Under the pieces are notes generated by a model. The model did no database searches. It was not told the DNA's origin and saw nothing but the letters and a program-made list of their open reading frames with translations. This document shows, piece by piece, positions 1 to 7,800 of a stretch of DNA of 24,361 bases; position 1 is the first letter of the stretch, and each line of letters begins with the position of its first letter. The DNA is from JBBIRT01 sp037441725. Its GTDB lineage: Bacteria; Desulfobacterota; BSN033; UBA1163. The stretch lies in contig JBBIRT010000040.1 in assembly GCA_037441725.1 (NCBI GenBank), positions 1 through 24,361 of the forward strand, given 5' to 3'. The translations under genes and the position numbers were made by a program.

Positions 1-164
1 TGTGATGGAAAAACTTTTGAGCAGATACCTTTAATATTAAAGCACAAATTTCGAAGCATAATGAAATGACAATATTTTTAGCAATGGCGACGGTGACCCA
101 TCAATTAAACGCCTGCATTCAAAAGTTTTGGCATGACACCTCTCCATTCATTCTTGGAAGTTTT
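1..164. other. Window edge, no recognisable gene
   Basis: No complete gene is visible here. The plus strand is open in frame 1 from the window edge to a TGA at 67-69 (22 residues), which could be the tail of an upstream gene, but I recognise nothing in it. The remainder, up to the stop codon of the minus-strand acyltransferase, is AT-rich and shows no convincing hairpin terminator for that gene. Confidence 0.3.
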
Positions 165-1232
165 TCAGAGCTCACTGTTTCCAGGGGGTAGTTTCCAGCG
201 TCGATTGAGCCAAGGCCATTGGCTTGGATATTCTTTTATCGAGTTTTCAATGGCTCGAGTAAATTCTGCAGTTAACCGCTCTATGTCCTTTTTTTGATCA
301 GTTGACCTCTCAATCTCAATAGGTTTTCTAATCAATAGGGTCTTTGGAATCCCCTTTTCTCTTACAATGAACATAGGTAAGATGGGGGCTCCTGTTTTTA
401 GGGAAAAGATGGCAGGGCCTGGAGGGGTGTAGGCGATTTGGCCGAAGAAGGGGACGGGGAGACCCCCTCGTCTCTGTTGTTCATCAGCAATTAAATAGAG
501 GATTTCATTGCGACGAAGGCAGTTTAGAGATTTTTTGATGGAGGTAGTAATAGGTTTTGGTGGGAATGGGTTTTGTCCGAGTCTTCTCTGATAAGTCATC
601 AACCTTCCGGTCAACCTTGGAAAGTTATCTTCATTGAGGATAATGTTAAAAGGATAGCCTTCAAGGGATAGCCTTGTCCCTAAGAGGGTAAAAGAACCTA
701 AGTGACTTCCAAGCGCGATTACCCCCTTTCCTCTTGATAAGGCTTCTTCTAAGTATTGCTTCCCTTCAATTTTGATTCCAGATAAAAAAGGATGTGAGGG
801 GTTAGCGGCCACATAGATGGTCTCCAATGGGGTCAAACTGAAATTGAAGAAGATATCTTTGGCAAGCCTCTTCAATTCTTTTGGCTCTCTTTTTCTCCCA
901 AAGGCGATGGAGAGGTTTTCAAACACCCTCTCTCGATATTTCTTGATTGTATAAAACGAGATGGTTCCCAGGATTTTACCGGTAAAGGTCAATATTTCAG
1001 GAGGAAGAAACCGAAACATCCATATGAAAAACGTGAGAAGTCCAGTGGCAAGGGTATCTCCAATCCTATGTCTATATTTTTTTAAAGAGGATTTTAACAT
1101 CGATAGATAAAACCCAGCGAGATGGGATTGAATGTTATCAAAAATAGATGATTTCTGTTTAAATTTCAATAGCTCTCTTCCGAGGTTTTCCAGGATGTGA
1201 TTGACCTTTGAATCCATTTTGTTTATTATCAT
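165..1232 (-). CDS. LpxL/HtrB-type lysophospholipid (lipid A) acyltransferase family protein
   Basis: This 355-residue protein belongs to the LpxL/HtrB acyltransferase family, which moves acyl chains onto lipid A precursors or related lipids at the inner membrane. A roughly 55-residue polar N-terminal extension precedes one membrane segment (about residues 58-95, with LLTFFIWMFRFL). The catalytic block reads ALGSHLGSFTLLG, with the expected histidine at 177. The acidic residue of the HX4(D/E) motif is replaced by Thr182. A later block, IADEQQRRGGLPVPFFG, fits the family's substrate-binding region. The start at 1232 has no clear ribosome site. An ATG at 1217 (residue 6) is an alternative, with GATAAT seven bases upstream. 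It is divergent from the histidine kinase. Family assignment is firm; the acceptor lipid, and whether the enzyme is active in the standard way, are not known. Confidence 0.8.
   Translation of the reverse strand: MIINKMDSKVNHILENLGRELLKFKQKSSIFDNIQSHLAGFYLSMLKSSLKKYRHRIGDTLATGLLTFFIWMFRFLPPEILTFTGKILGTISFYTIKKYRERVFENLSIAFGRKREPKELKRLAKDIFFNFSLTPLETIYVAANPSHPFLSGIKIEGKQYLEEALSRGKGVIALGSHLGSFTLLGTRLSLEGYPFNIILNEDNFPRLTGRLMTYQRRLGQNPFPPKPITTSIKKSLNCLRRNEILYLIADEQQRRGGLPVPFFGQIAYTPPGPAIFSLKTGAPILPMFIVREKGIPKTLLIRKPIEIERSTDQKKDIERLTAEFTRAIENSIKEYPSQWPWLNRRWKLPPGNSEL
1201..1229 (+). promoter_or_regulatory. Sigma-70-type promoter for the histidine kinase/regulator operon
   Basis: TTGACC (1201-1206) and TATTAT (1224-1229) each match the -35 and -10 consensus at five of six bases and are separated by the ideal 17 bp. 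Transcription would start near 1236, leaving a leader of about 63 nt that contains the AGGAGG-like ribosome site before the ATG at 1299. The element lies inside the first codons of the divergent acyltransferase gene. Confidence 0.5.
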
Positions 1233-1298
1233 TGAGACAGATCATGATTTCTTTTTCCCTTTTCAGGTGGCAGGAAAGGAGGAATAGAGGATAAACAG

Positions 1299-3413
1299 AT
1301 GAACCTATTGGCCCTTCCTTCAGCCCTTGCATTTACCATGAACCTCATCCTTTGTCTGGTCGTCCTTTCCAGTAACCCTAAGAATCTGGCACACCGAATT
1401 TTTGCCTGTTTTGTCCTTTCTTTTGCAACCTGGAATATGGGTGAACTGATTATGATCAACAGTAGCCATCCTGGCAGGGCCATTTTTGGGGTCAAGGTCA
1501 TATTCGTTGGGTTGACCTATGCCCCTCTCTTTTTCCTCCACTTTTCCTTTGTCTTTCCTTTTAAAAGTAAGAGCGAGTGGGCCAGAGGATTCAAGTTGAT
1601 TCTCCTCTACATGGTTCCCATGGCCATCTTAATCCCCTTCTTTCTAACTTATCGAATGGATATCGAGCAGTTAAAGGAATTGAGGAGCATCTTTTATTAC
1701 GGGTTTCTCCTCGAAGAACCTCTCCTCTTTCTCATCTTCCTGGGTTTGATCACCCTCTTTTCTGGGATGTGTATCTATTGGGGCATTAAGAATTTGATCC
1801 ACTCCTTACACACAACCCGAAGCCCGAGGCAAAGGCTTCAAATCAAATACCTCATCTTCGGAATGATCAGCATGGCCATTGCTGGAGCCATCATCAATCT
1901 CTTAAACTCCTTTCTCAAATTGGGTTGGCCCATCTTCTTTTTAGCCAGCCTCTATTCGATCCTGGTCAGCTTGTTCTTTGCCATGGCCCTTATTCGATAT
2001 CGCCTCTTGGATATCCACCTTCTTATCCGTGGAGGGATTCTTTATTCTACGGTTTCAGGGTTGATCTTGGCCATCTATATCCTCATCATTAAAAACATTG
2101 GAGAGGCCATCAGTCAGAAGGCTTACGGAAGGGCTCTTTTTATTGAATCTGCATTGATTCTTGTCTTGGTCTATATGCTCAGACCTTTTCAGAGAAAAGT
2201 AGGGGATTGGATTGATCGGTTTTTTTATATGGAAAGATTAATTTTCAGAACCAGACTTTCAGAATTTATCCGGGCGCTGACTGAATTGGTCAATCTGGAT
2301 GAGGTGGCTAAGACCACAGTCCATTTCATCAATCAAACCTTTCATGTAGATTCAGTCATCTTCTTCTGTCTCAACCATCAGACGAATGAGTACCGATCGA
2401 TGGTTTCTCCCCCATCTCAGGAGGAAGTGAAATATCCATCCTCTCACCCCTTCATCAAAAGATTGGAGTCCATCGGGAGAACAACCGAGTTAGAACATCT
2501 TATAGAGAGTGGAGAGGAGATCGAGGAGATTGAATGTTGGGTAGAAAGGGGATGGACGGTTGCCACTCCAATTTTTATGAAGGAGCGGTTATTAGGATTT
2601 ATCCTCTTAGGAAAGAAGCGATCCCAAAAAGATTATACCCGCGAAGAATTAGAGCTCTTAGAGGTCTTCTCCAACCAAGTAGCCCTTGCCATTTCAAGGG
2701 CCCTTATCTATCGGGATATGAGCTTGAAGGATAAGCAGATCCTTCAAGCGGAGAAGATGGCGGCCATTGGGGAGCTGGCGGCTGGAATTGCCCATGAGAT
2801 CCGGAATCCTTTAGGGATCATCACAGGATCCGCCGAAACCGTTCGCAAGCATGATGACCAAAAGATTCGGGAAGAGATGACCCGGTATATTTTAGAGGAG
2901 TCAGAGCGAATTAATAGCTTGATTAATACATTATTGGACTTTGCTAAGGTGAAGGAGCCAAAATTGATCACTTGTGATATCCGGGAGGTTCTGGATAAGA
3001 CCCTCCTTCTCCTTTCTTTACAGGCCAAGACTCTGAGAGTGGAAATCAAAAGGGAGTTTCCCAATGAGCCTCTTCTGGTTTCAATTGATCCGGATCAGAT
3101 GAGGCAAGCCTTTACCAATTTGGGCATCAATGCATTGGAGGCAATGCCCCACGGGGGGATTTTGAAGGTATCTATTTTAGGCAATGGAAGAGATCGGGTC
3201 ATGATCCGATTCAGCGATACCGGGGTGGGGATTCCTGAAGAGGTCAAAGGAAAGATCTTTGATCCCTTTTTTACCACAAAAGAGGGAGGGACGGGTTTAG
3301 GTCTCTCCATTGCCCATCGTATTATCTCCCAACACGGAGGGGATATCTTTATAGAAGGAGAAATAGGCAAAGGAAGCAGTTTTATCATCAGCCTTCCTTT
3401 AGAAAGGGAATGA
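1299..3413 (+). CDS. Membrane-bound GAF-domain sensor histidine kinase
   Basis: A 704-residue sensor kinase. The first ~295 residues hold eight or nine hydrophobic segments, resembling the multi-helix sensor modules of 7TM-type kinases. A GAF-like domain follows (about 320-475). The HisKA dimerisation/phosphotransfer helix contains AAGIAHEIRNP with the phospho-acceptor His499. The ATPase domain has the N-box NLGINALEAM (Asn611), DTGVGIPEE (G1), FDPFFTTKEGGTGLGLS (F and G2 boxes) and a GGDIFIEGE region. A ribosome site (AGAGG, 8 nt) precedes the ATG. The stop overlaps the region where the response regulator begins, so the two genes should be co-translated and form a cognate pair. The stimulus is not evident: the membrane part has no recognisable ligand pocket and the GAF ligand is unknown. 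Confidence 0.93.
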   Translation: MNLLALPSALAFTMNLILCLVVLSSNPKNLAHRIFACFVLSFATWNMGELIMINSSHPGRAIFGVKVIFVGLTYAPLFFLHFSFVFPFKSKSEWARGFKLILLYMVPMAILIPFFLTYRMDIEQLKELRSIFYYGFLLEEPLLFLIFLGLITLFSGMCIYWGIKNLIHSLHTTRSPRQRLQIKYLIFGMISMAIAGAIINLLNSFLKLGWPIFFLASLYSILVSLFFAMALIRYRLLDIHLLIRGGILYSTVSGLILAIYILIIKNIGEAISQKAYGRALFIESALILVLVYMLRPFQRKVGDWIDRFFYMERLIFRTRLSEFIRALTELVNLDEVAKTTVHFINQTFHVDSVIFFCLNHQTNEYRSMVSPPSQEEVKYPSSHPFIKRLESIGRTTELEHLIESGEEIEEIECWVERGWTVATPIFMKERLLGFILLGKKRSQKDYTREELELLEVFSNQVALAISRALIYRDMSLKDKQILQAEKMAAIGELAAGIAHEIRNPLGIITGSAETVRKHDDQKIREEMTRYILEESERINSLINTLLDFAKVKEPKLITCDIREVLDKTLLLLSLQAKTLRVEIKREFPNEPLLVSIDPDQMRQAFTNLGINALEAMPHGGILKVSILGNGRDRVMIRFSDTGVGIPEEVKGKIFDPFFTTKEGGTGLGLSIAHRIISQHGGDIFIEGEIGKGSSFIISLPLERE

Positions 3414-3418
3414 CAGCG

Positions 3419-4816
3419 ATGAAGAAGACCGTCCTCATTGCAGATGATGAAGAGAAGATGAGGAGAGTGCTTGAAGTCAATCTTCAGGATCGATATCGAA
3501 TTCTTCTTGCCAGAGATGGAGAGGAGGCCCTCCAATTATTTAAAGAGAACGAGGTCAATCTCCTTCTGGCCGATATGAAGATGCCTGGAAGGGATGGGAT
3601 TAGTTTGCTTCATGAAGTCAAAAGGCTTAGGCCTGAGATTCCTGTCATTTTGATCACGGCTTATGGAACGATCGAGTCAGCAGTGGATGCCATGAAGAGA
3701 GGAGCCACAGACTACCTCCTCAAGCCTATTAAGATGGATGAGGTTGGATTGGTGATTGAAAGGGCCCTCCTCCAGGCCGAGCTTCTTGATGAGAATCGAA
3801 AGTTGAGGGAGGAGATCAAACTCCTCTACGGAGTGGATACGATTATCGGTCGACATCCCAAAATGGTTGAAATTTTGAGTATCATTCAGCAGGTTGCAGA
3901 TAGCAAGGCCACCGTTCTAATTGAAGGAGAGAGTGGAACGGGAAAAGAATTGATCGCGAGAGCCATCCACCTAAACAGTAAGAGGGCAGGGTATCCTTTC
4001 GTGGTTGTCAACTCCTCTGCCATTCCAAGGGAATTGCTTGAGAGTGAACTCTTTGGCCATGAAAGGGGAGCCTTTACAGGAGCTACAAAGAGGAAGATTG
4101 GAAGTTTTGAACTCGCCCATCGAGGAACGCTATTCCTCGACGAGATTGGGGAGATGCCCAAAGAGCTCCAGGTGAAGGTGTTGAGAGCCATTGAGGGCTA
4201 CCGATTCATGAGGATAGGAGGAACGGAGGAGATTGATGTAGATGTTCGGGTCATCACGGCCACTCATCGGGATTTGAAAGCGGCGGTGGAAGCAGGAGAG
4301 TTCCGTGAGGATCTTTTCTACAGGCTCCATGTGGTTACGATTAAACTTCCACCCTTAAGGGAACGAAAGGAAGACATCCCTTTACTGGTTTCCCACTTTT
4401 TTGAGAAGCATAAGAAGGAGGTGAAGGGGAGGGTTATGGAGATCTCTGAAAAGGCCCTTCAGACCCTAAAAAATTACTCATGGCCTGGAAATGTGAGGGA
4501 GTTGGAAAATTGTATCTTACAGACGATGCTTTTGGCTCGATCCAACCGAATAGAAGTTGAGGACCTCCCCCCCGAGGTAAGGGGAGAGGAGATGGTTTCT
4601 GTTTCTACCATCCCGAGAGATAGTGAAGGGTTGAGGCGGATGAAATGGGAGTTGAGGAGGAAAGCAGAGAATGAGTTGGAAAGGGCATTTTTAAGGGAGG
4701 CCTTAAGAAGAAATAAAGGGAATATTTCCAGGACGGCTTTGGATGTTGGAATGGATCGAAGACAACTTCAGAACCTGATTCGAAAGCATCAACTCAACGT
4801 GAAGGAGTTTAAATGA
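3419..4816 (+). CDS. Sigma-54-dependent NtrC-family response regulator
   Basis: A response regulator with the full NtrC layout. The receiver domain (about 1-120) has the acidic pocket DDEE and the phospho-acceptor Asp in LLLADMKMPG (residue 55 counting from the upstream ATG at 3410). The AAA+ domain has Walker A GESGTGKE, the sigma-54 contact loop GAFTGA and Walker B LFLDEIGE. A Fis-like helix-turn-helix is at the C-terminus (NISRTALDVGMDRRQLQNLI). It should activate RNA polymerase carrying sigma-54 when phosphorylated by the adjacent kinase. I prefer the ATG at 3419, because AGGG lies ten bases upstream. The ATG at 3410, which overlaps the kinase stop as ATGA, has its purine run too close to serve as a ribosome site. 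No convincing sigma-54 promoter was found in the window, so its targets are unknown. Confidence 0.93.
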   Translation: MKKTVLIADDEEKMRRVLEVNLQDRYRILLARDGEEALQLFKENEVNLLLADMKMPGRDGISLLHEVKRLRPEIPVILITAYGTIESAVDAMKRGATDYLLKPIKMDEVGLVIERALLQAELLDENRKLREEIKLLYGVDTIIGRHPKMVEILSIIQQVADSKATVLIEGESGTGKELIARAIHLNSKRAGYPFVVVNSSAIPRELLESELFGHERGAFTGATKRKIGSFELAHRGTLFLDEIGEMPKELQVKVLRAIEGYRFMRIGGTEEIDVDVRVITATHRDLKAAVEAGEFREDLFYRLHVVTIKLPPLRERKEDIPLLVSHFFEKHKKEVKGRVMEISEKALQTLKNYSWPGNVRELENCILQTMLLARSNRIEVEDLPPEVRGEEMVSVSTIPRDSEGLRRMKWELRRKAENELERAFLREALRRNKGNISRTALDVGMDRRQLQNLIRKHQLNVKEFK

Positions 4817-4845
4817 AATCAAGACCAATGATTTAGGGGGGAGAG

Positions 4846-5322
4846 ATGTTAGAACTTTCAGAGGAGATCAAAGCCCATTTCAGAAATCCTCAAAATGTAG
4901 GAGAGATTGAGCATCCTGAGGGTATGGGAGCGATTAATAATCCTGTATGTGGAGATACGACAAACATTTACCTAAGAATAAAAGGCGATATCATCGAAGA
5001 TGCAAAATTCTTATCCTTTGGCTGTGCCGTGACCATTGCCTCTGCCTCTGTATTTACTGAAAAGATTAAGGGAAAGAAGATTTCCAATCTTTTATCAGGG
5101 ACAGATGAGGAAATCATCAAGCGATTGATCGACTTGATTGAAAAAGAGCTGGGAGAGATCCCTCCTATAAAACTTCACTGTCCTCCTGCAACGGTTCAGG
5201 TTTTTCTTGAGGCGATCTCAGAGTATTTGGAAAGAGAAGGAGCTTCTACCCTCAGTATGAGGACAAAGGGTCTTATTCCCAAAGTCTCAGAATATTACAA
5301 AAGGGGAGAGGAGAGGGGCTAA
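4846..5322 (+). CDS. iscU: IscU/NifU N-terminal-type iron-sulfur cluster scaffold
   Basis: A 158-residue U-type scaffold that would assemble Fe-S clusters and pass them to apo-proteins. The three cluster-ligand cysteines sit in their expected contexts: NPVCGD (Cys35, with Asp37), FGCAVTIAS (Cys60) and KLHCPPA (Cys112, preceded by His111). The protein is somewhat longer than typical IscU because of a tail of about 30 residues after the core. A strong ribosome site (GGGGGGAGAG) precedes the ATG. It follows the response regulator by 29 nt and may be co-transcribed with it. No cysteine desulfurase, ferredoxin or chaperone gene is nearby, so this copy stands alone in the window. The gene ends four bases from the convergent zinc-ribbon gene. 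The symbol denotes the family, not proven orthology. Confidence 0.88.
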   Translation: MLELSEEIKAHFRNPQNVGEIEHPEGMGAINNPVCGDTTNIYLRIKGDIIEDAKFLSFGCAVTIASASVFTEKIKGKKISNLLSGTDEEIIKRLIDLIEKELGEIPPIKLHCPPATVQVFLEAISEYLEREGASTLSMRTKGLIPKVSEYYKRGEERG

Positions 5323-5326
5323 AGAT

Positions 5327-5503
5327 TCAACCTTCCTCTTTGATTTTCTGAATTTCTTTTTTGACATCCATCCACATATGGCCATGGAGGGATAGGGTGA
5401 GCTTACAGAAAGAACAGGTCAGAACAGCTCCCTCATATAAATCCCTTAAGGGGTAATCTTTCTTATGTCCACAGAGGGGGCAGGTAAACGGGAGTTCTTT
5501 CAT
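5327..5503 (-). CDS. Small double-CxxC zinc-ribbon protein coupled to the AmrS-like gene
   Basis: A 58-residue protein with two knuckles, CPLC and CSFC, spaced about 22 residues apart. This is the layout of a zinc ribbon or rubredoxin-like metal site. A short charged helix (DVKKEIQKIKEEG) ends it. I place the start at the ATG at 5503, whose first bases overlap the TGA of the upstream radical SAM gene as ATGA. A longer reading from a TTG at 5533 is possible, but it lacks a better ribosome site and overlaps more. The ATGA overlap implies translation coupled to the radical SAM enzyme. A role as a partner or metal-handling accessory is an inference from that coupling; I do not recognise a named family. 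Confidence 0.6.
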   Translation of the reverse strand: MKELPFTCPLCGHKKDYPLRDLYEGAVLTCSFCKLTLSLHGHMWMDVKKEIQKIKEEG

Positions 5504-6648
5504 GTCCAGATTCCAGGAATGGGATTTCCACAATATTTACATTTCCCATTCTTCATATTTATTTCACCCACCATATATCCTGTTCTCTGAATGATCATCT
5601 TCTTGCACTTAGGGCAAAAGGTGTTTTCTCCTACATGACCAGGGACGTTTCCAATATAGACATATTCAAGCCCCACGGATAGAGCCACTTCACGAGCTTT
5701 TTCAAGTGTCGAAACGGGTGTCGGAGGAAGAGATTTCAGTTTATATAAAGGATAAAAGCGAGAGAAATGGATTGGAGTATCCTTCCCTAAGTTCTGTTTT
5801 ATCCAAAGACACATCTCTTTCATTTCTGAGCTTTCATCATTCTTGGTGGGAATCATGAGGTTTGTGATTTCCAAATGGACTTTTTCTTTTTTCAGGGTTT
5901 TCAGAGTTTGAAGGACAGGCGCAAGCTCGCCACTACATAATTCATGGTAGAAATTTTCTGAAAAACCTTTTAGATCGATATTGGCGGCATCTAAGAATTT
6001 ACATAGATTTTGGAGGGGCAGAGGGTTGATAAAGCCGTTGGAGTGCATCACATTTAAGAGGCCTTCTTTCTTTGATAGGGAGCAGATATCTGCCATATAT
6101 TCATAAAAGATCGTAGGTTCCACATAGGTATAGGCAATGGAATGCGCCCCGATTTCTTTTGCCATCTTTACCATCAAATCTGGGGGGAAATCATAACTAT
6201 AAACCTCTTCGGGAAAGGCTTGGGAAATTTCCCAATTCTGACAGAACTTACACTGAAAATTACACCCTGCCGTGGCCAGGGAAAAAGAGCCGGTGCCAGG
6301 GAGGACATGGAAAAAAGGTTTCTTCTCAATGGGATCCAAATGAACGGCACAGGGATTTCCATAGACCAAGGTGTAATATTGACCTTCTCGATTCTCACGG
6401 ACCCTGCAAATCCCTCTCTTCCCTTTTGCCACACGACAGCGGTGAGGACAGAGTTCGCATTGAATTTCTCCTTTCTTTAAAGGAGTAAAGAAGGGAGAGA
6501 GTTTGGTTTTGATCAGTCCCTTCTTAGCCATTTGAGCATGAGTACTTTGGGGTAGGCTAAGAAGGGAGGACGTGGAGAGGAGACATAAACCCTTCCCACA
6601 AAGACGGAGAAATTCTCTTTTCGTTAATTCGGAGTGAAGGGTAATCAT
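5500..6648 (-). CDS. amrS: AmmeMemoRadiSam-type radical SAM enzyme (AmrS-like) with Tat-like leader
   Basis: A 382-residue radical SAM protein related to pyruvate-formate-lyase activating enzymes and matching the AmrS pattern. The N-terminal block ECELCPHRC-like (Cys64, 67, 71, 81) precedes the SAM/4Fe-4S motif CNFQCKFC (Cys129, 133, 136). The C-terminus has a two-knuckle region (CPKC, then CKYCGNPIPG) typical of this subgroup. The first ~40 residues form a Tat-like signal: TKREFLRL, a hydrophobic stretch and a THAQ cleavage-like site, with Lys-Arg instead of Arg-Arg. The usual Amme and Memo partners are not in the window. Instead a zinc-ribbon gene overlaps its stop. There is no good ribosome site; a consensus-like promoter ends eight bases before the ATG. 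Family call is strong; export and substrate are inferred or unknown. Confidence 0.85.
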   Translation of the reverse strand: MITLHSELTKREFLRLCGKGLCLLSTSSLLSLPQSTHAQMAKKGLIKTKLSPFFTPLKKGEIQCELCPHRCRVAKGKRGICRVRENREGQYYTLVYGNPCAVHLDPIEKKPFFHVLPGTGSFSLATAGCNFQCKFCQNWEISQAFPEEVYSYDFPPDLMVKMAKEIGAHSIAYTYVEPTIFYEYMADICSLSKKEGLLNVMHSNGFINPLPLQNLCKFLDAANIDLKGFSENFYHELCSGELAPVLQTLKTLKKEKVHLEITNLMIPTKNDESSEMKEMCLWIKQNLGKDTPIHFSRFYPLYKLKSLPPTPVSTLEKAREVALSVGLEYVYIGNVPGHVGENTFCPKCKKMIIQRTGYMVGEINMKNGKCKYCGNPIPGIWT

Positions 6649-6656
6649 CTATTCCA

Positions 6657-6685
6657 ATTTTAGATGGAAAGATGGCCCTCGTCAA
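6657..6685 (-). promoter_or_regulatory. Promoter of the AmrS-like gene, predicted near-leaderless
   Basis: Read on the minus strand, TTGACG (6685-6680) and TAAAAT (6662-6657) are separated by exactly 17 bp, and each matches consensus at five of six bases. The -10 box ends eight bases before the ATG at 6648, so transcription should begin about two bases before the start codon. Confidence 0.55.
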
Positions 6686-6708
6686 CTCCTTACGGATTCT
6701 ATCCTCCC

Positions 6709-6737
6709 TTCACAACCGTTAGATATTTTTGTATAAT
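6709..6737 (+). promoter_or_regulatory. Promoter of the plus-strand Tat radical SAM gene, predicted leaderless
   Basis: TTCACA (6709-6714, five of six) and a perfect TATAAT (6732-6737) are separated by 17 bp. The -10 box ends seven bases before the ATG at 6745, placing the transcript start at about 6744. It lies back-to-back with the minus-strand promoter, with 23 bp between the two -35 boxes, so one regulator could control both. Confidence 0.6.
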
Positions 6738-6744
6738 TTTATAG

Positions 6745-7800
6745 ATGAAATTGACACGGCGTGATTTTATCAAAAGGGCTGTTTTCTTAGGCAGCTCACT
6801 CCTCTTTCCGCTCCATCCCCTCAAGGGTCAAGCTAAGGAAAAGATCGATTGGATCCCTGCCTACGAGCGATTAGAAATAGAGGGAAAATTGACCCAAAGG
6901 GTTAAAGAGGCCTATGCTATTTTTGAAAATTGCCAACTCTGTCCAAGGAGATGTGGCGTCAATCGATCGAGGGGAGAAAAAGGTTTTTGCCGAGCCCCTG
7001 TCAAACCTGTCGTCTTTAGTTATCACCCCCATTTTGGTGAAGAAGTATCTCTCGTGGGAAGAAATGGATCCGGGACGATCTTCTTCTCAAACTGCAATTT
7101 GAGATGTATCTTCTGTCAGAACTGGCCGATCGCTCACGAGGGAAGAGGAAAAGAGGTTCAAGATGAGGATCTGGCAGATATGATGCTTCACCTCCAAAGG
7201 ATTGGCTGTCATAATATCAATCTTGTCACCCCTACTCATGTCATGCCAAATATTCTTAGGGCGACGCAGATCGCCTTAAAAAAAGGGCTTCGTTTACCTT
7301 TGATGTATAATACCAGTGGATATGAACGATTGGAGATATTGAAGATATTGAATGGGGTGATTGATATTTATAAACCCGATATGAAATATATGGACCCTGA
7401 TAAGGCAGCAAAGTATTCGGCCGGGGCTTATGATTATCCTGAAGTGACCAAAAAGGCGGTCCTCGAGATGCACCGGCAGGTTGGTGTTCTTAAAACAGAT
7501 GAATATGGAATTGCGTTGAGAGGGGTTATTATTCGACACTTAGTGATGCCCAATCGGGTAGCAGGGACGGAGAAATTTGTCAAATGGGTTGCGGAGACCC
7601 TTCCCAAAGACACCTATGTCAACATCATGGCTCAATATCATGTGGAATATAAGGCCTATGAATATCCTGAGATTGCCAGGGGAATTACTGCTAAGGAGTT
7701 TCTGGAAGCCATGGATTGGGCTGAAAAATATGGGTTAATTAACCTTGATCCCCGGTCAGTAGCGATTCGTAATTTTTACAAACATCGCCAAGGCCAGTGA
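6745..7800 (+). CDS. PflA-like radical SAM protein with twin-arginine signal
   Basis: A 351-residue radical SAM protein of the PflA-like group. It opens with a textbook Tat motif, LTRRDFIKRA, followed by a hydrophobic run (AVFLGSSLLFPL). Four N-terminal cysteines (63, 66, 70, 82; pattern CQLCPRRC then FC) precede the cluster-binding motif CNLRCIFC (Cys117, 121, 124). The TIM-barrel region continues with NINLVTPTH and DIYKPDMKYMD. There is no ribosome site; the TATAAT seven bases upstream suggests a leaderless message. It shares the overall layout of the divergent AmrS-like gene (leader, cysteine block, SAM motif) but lacks its C-terminal zinc knuckles. Radical SAM enzymes normally work in the cytoplasm, so the Tat leader is notable. 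Substrate unknown. Confidence 0.85.
   Translation: MKLTRRDFIKRAVFLGSSLLFPLHPLKGQAKEKIDWIPAYERLEIEGKLTQRVKEAYAIFENCQLCPRRCGVNRSRGEKGFCRAPVKPVVFSYHPHFGEEVSLVGRNGSGTIFFSNCNLRCIFCQNWPIAHEGRGKEVQDEDLADMMLHLQRIGCHNINLVTPTHVMPNILRATQIALKKGLRLPLMYNTSGYERLEILKILNGVIDIYKPDMKYMDPDKAAKYSAGAYDYPEVTKKAVLEMHRQVGVLKTDEYGIALRGVIIRHLVMPNRVAGTEKFVKWVAETLPKDTYVNIMAQYHVEYKAYEYPEIARGITAKEFLEAMDWAEKYGLINLDPRSVAIRNFYKHRQGQ

Noticed and set aside
3095..3535. Minus-strand frames opposite the kinase and regulator genes
   Set aside because: They lie opposite strongly conserved kinase and receiver motifs and show no protein features of their own.
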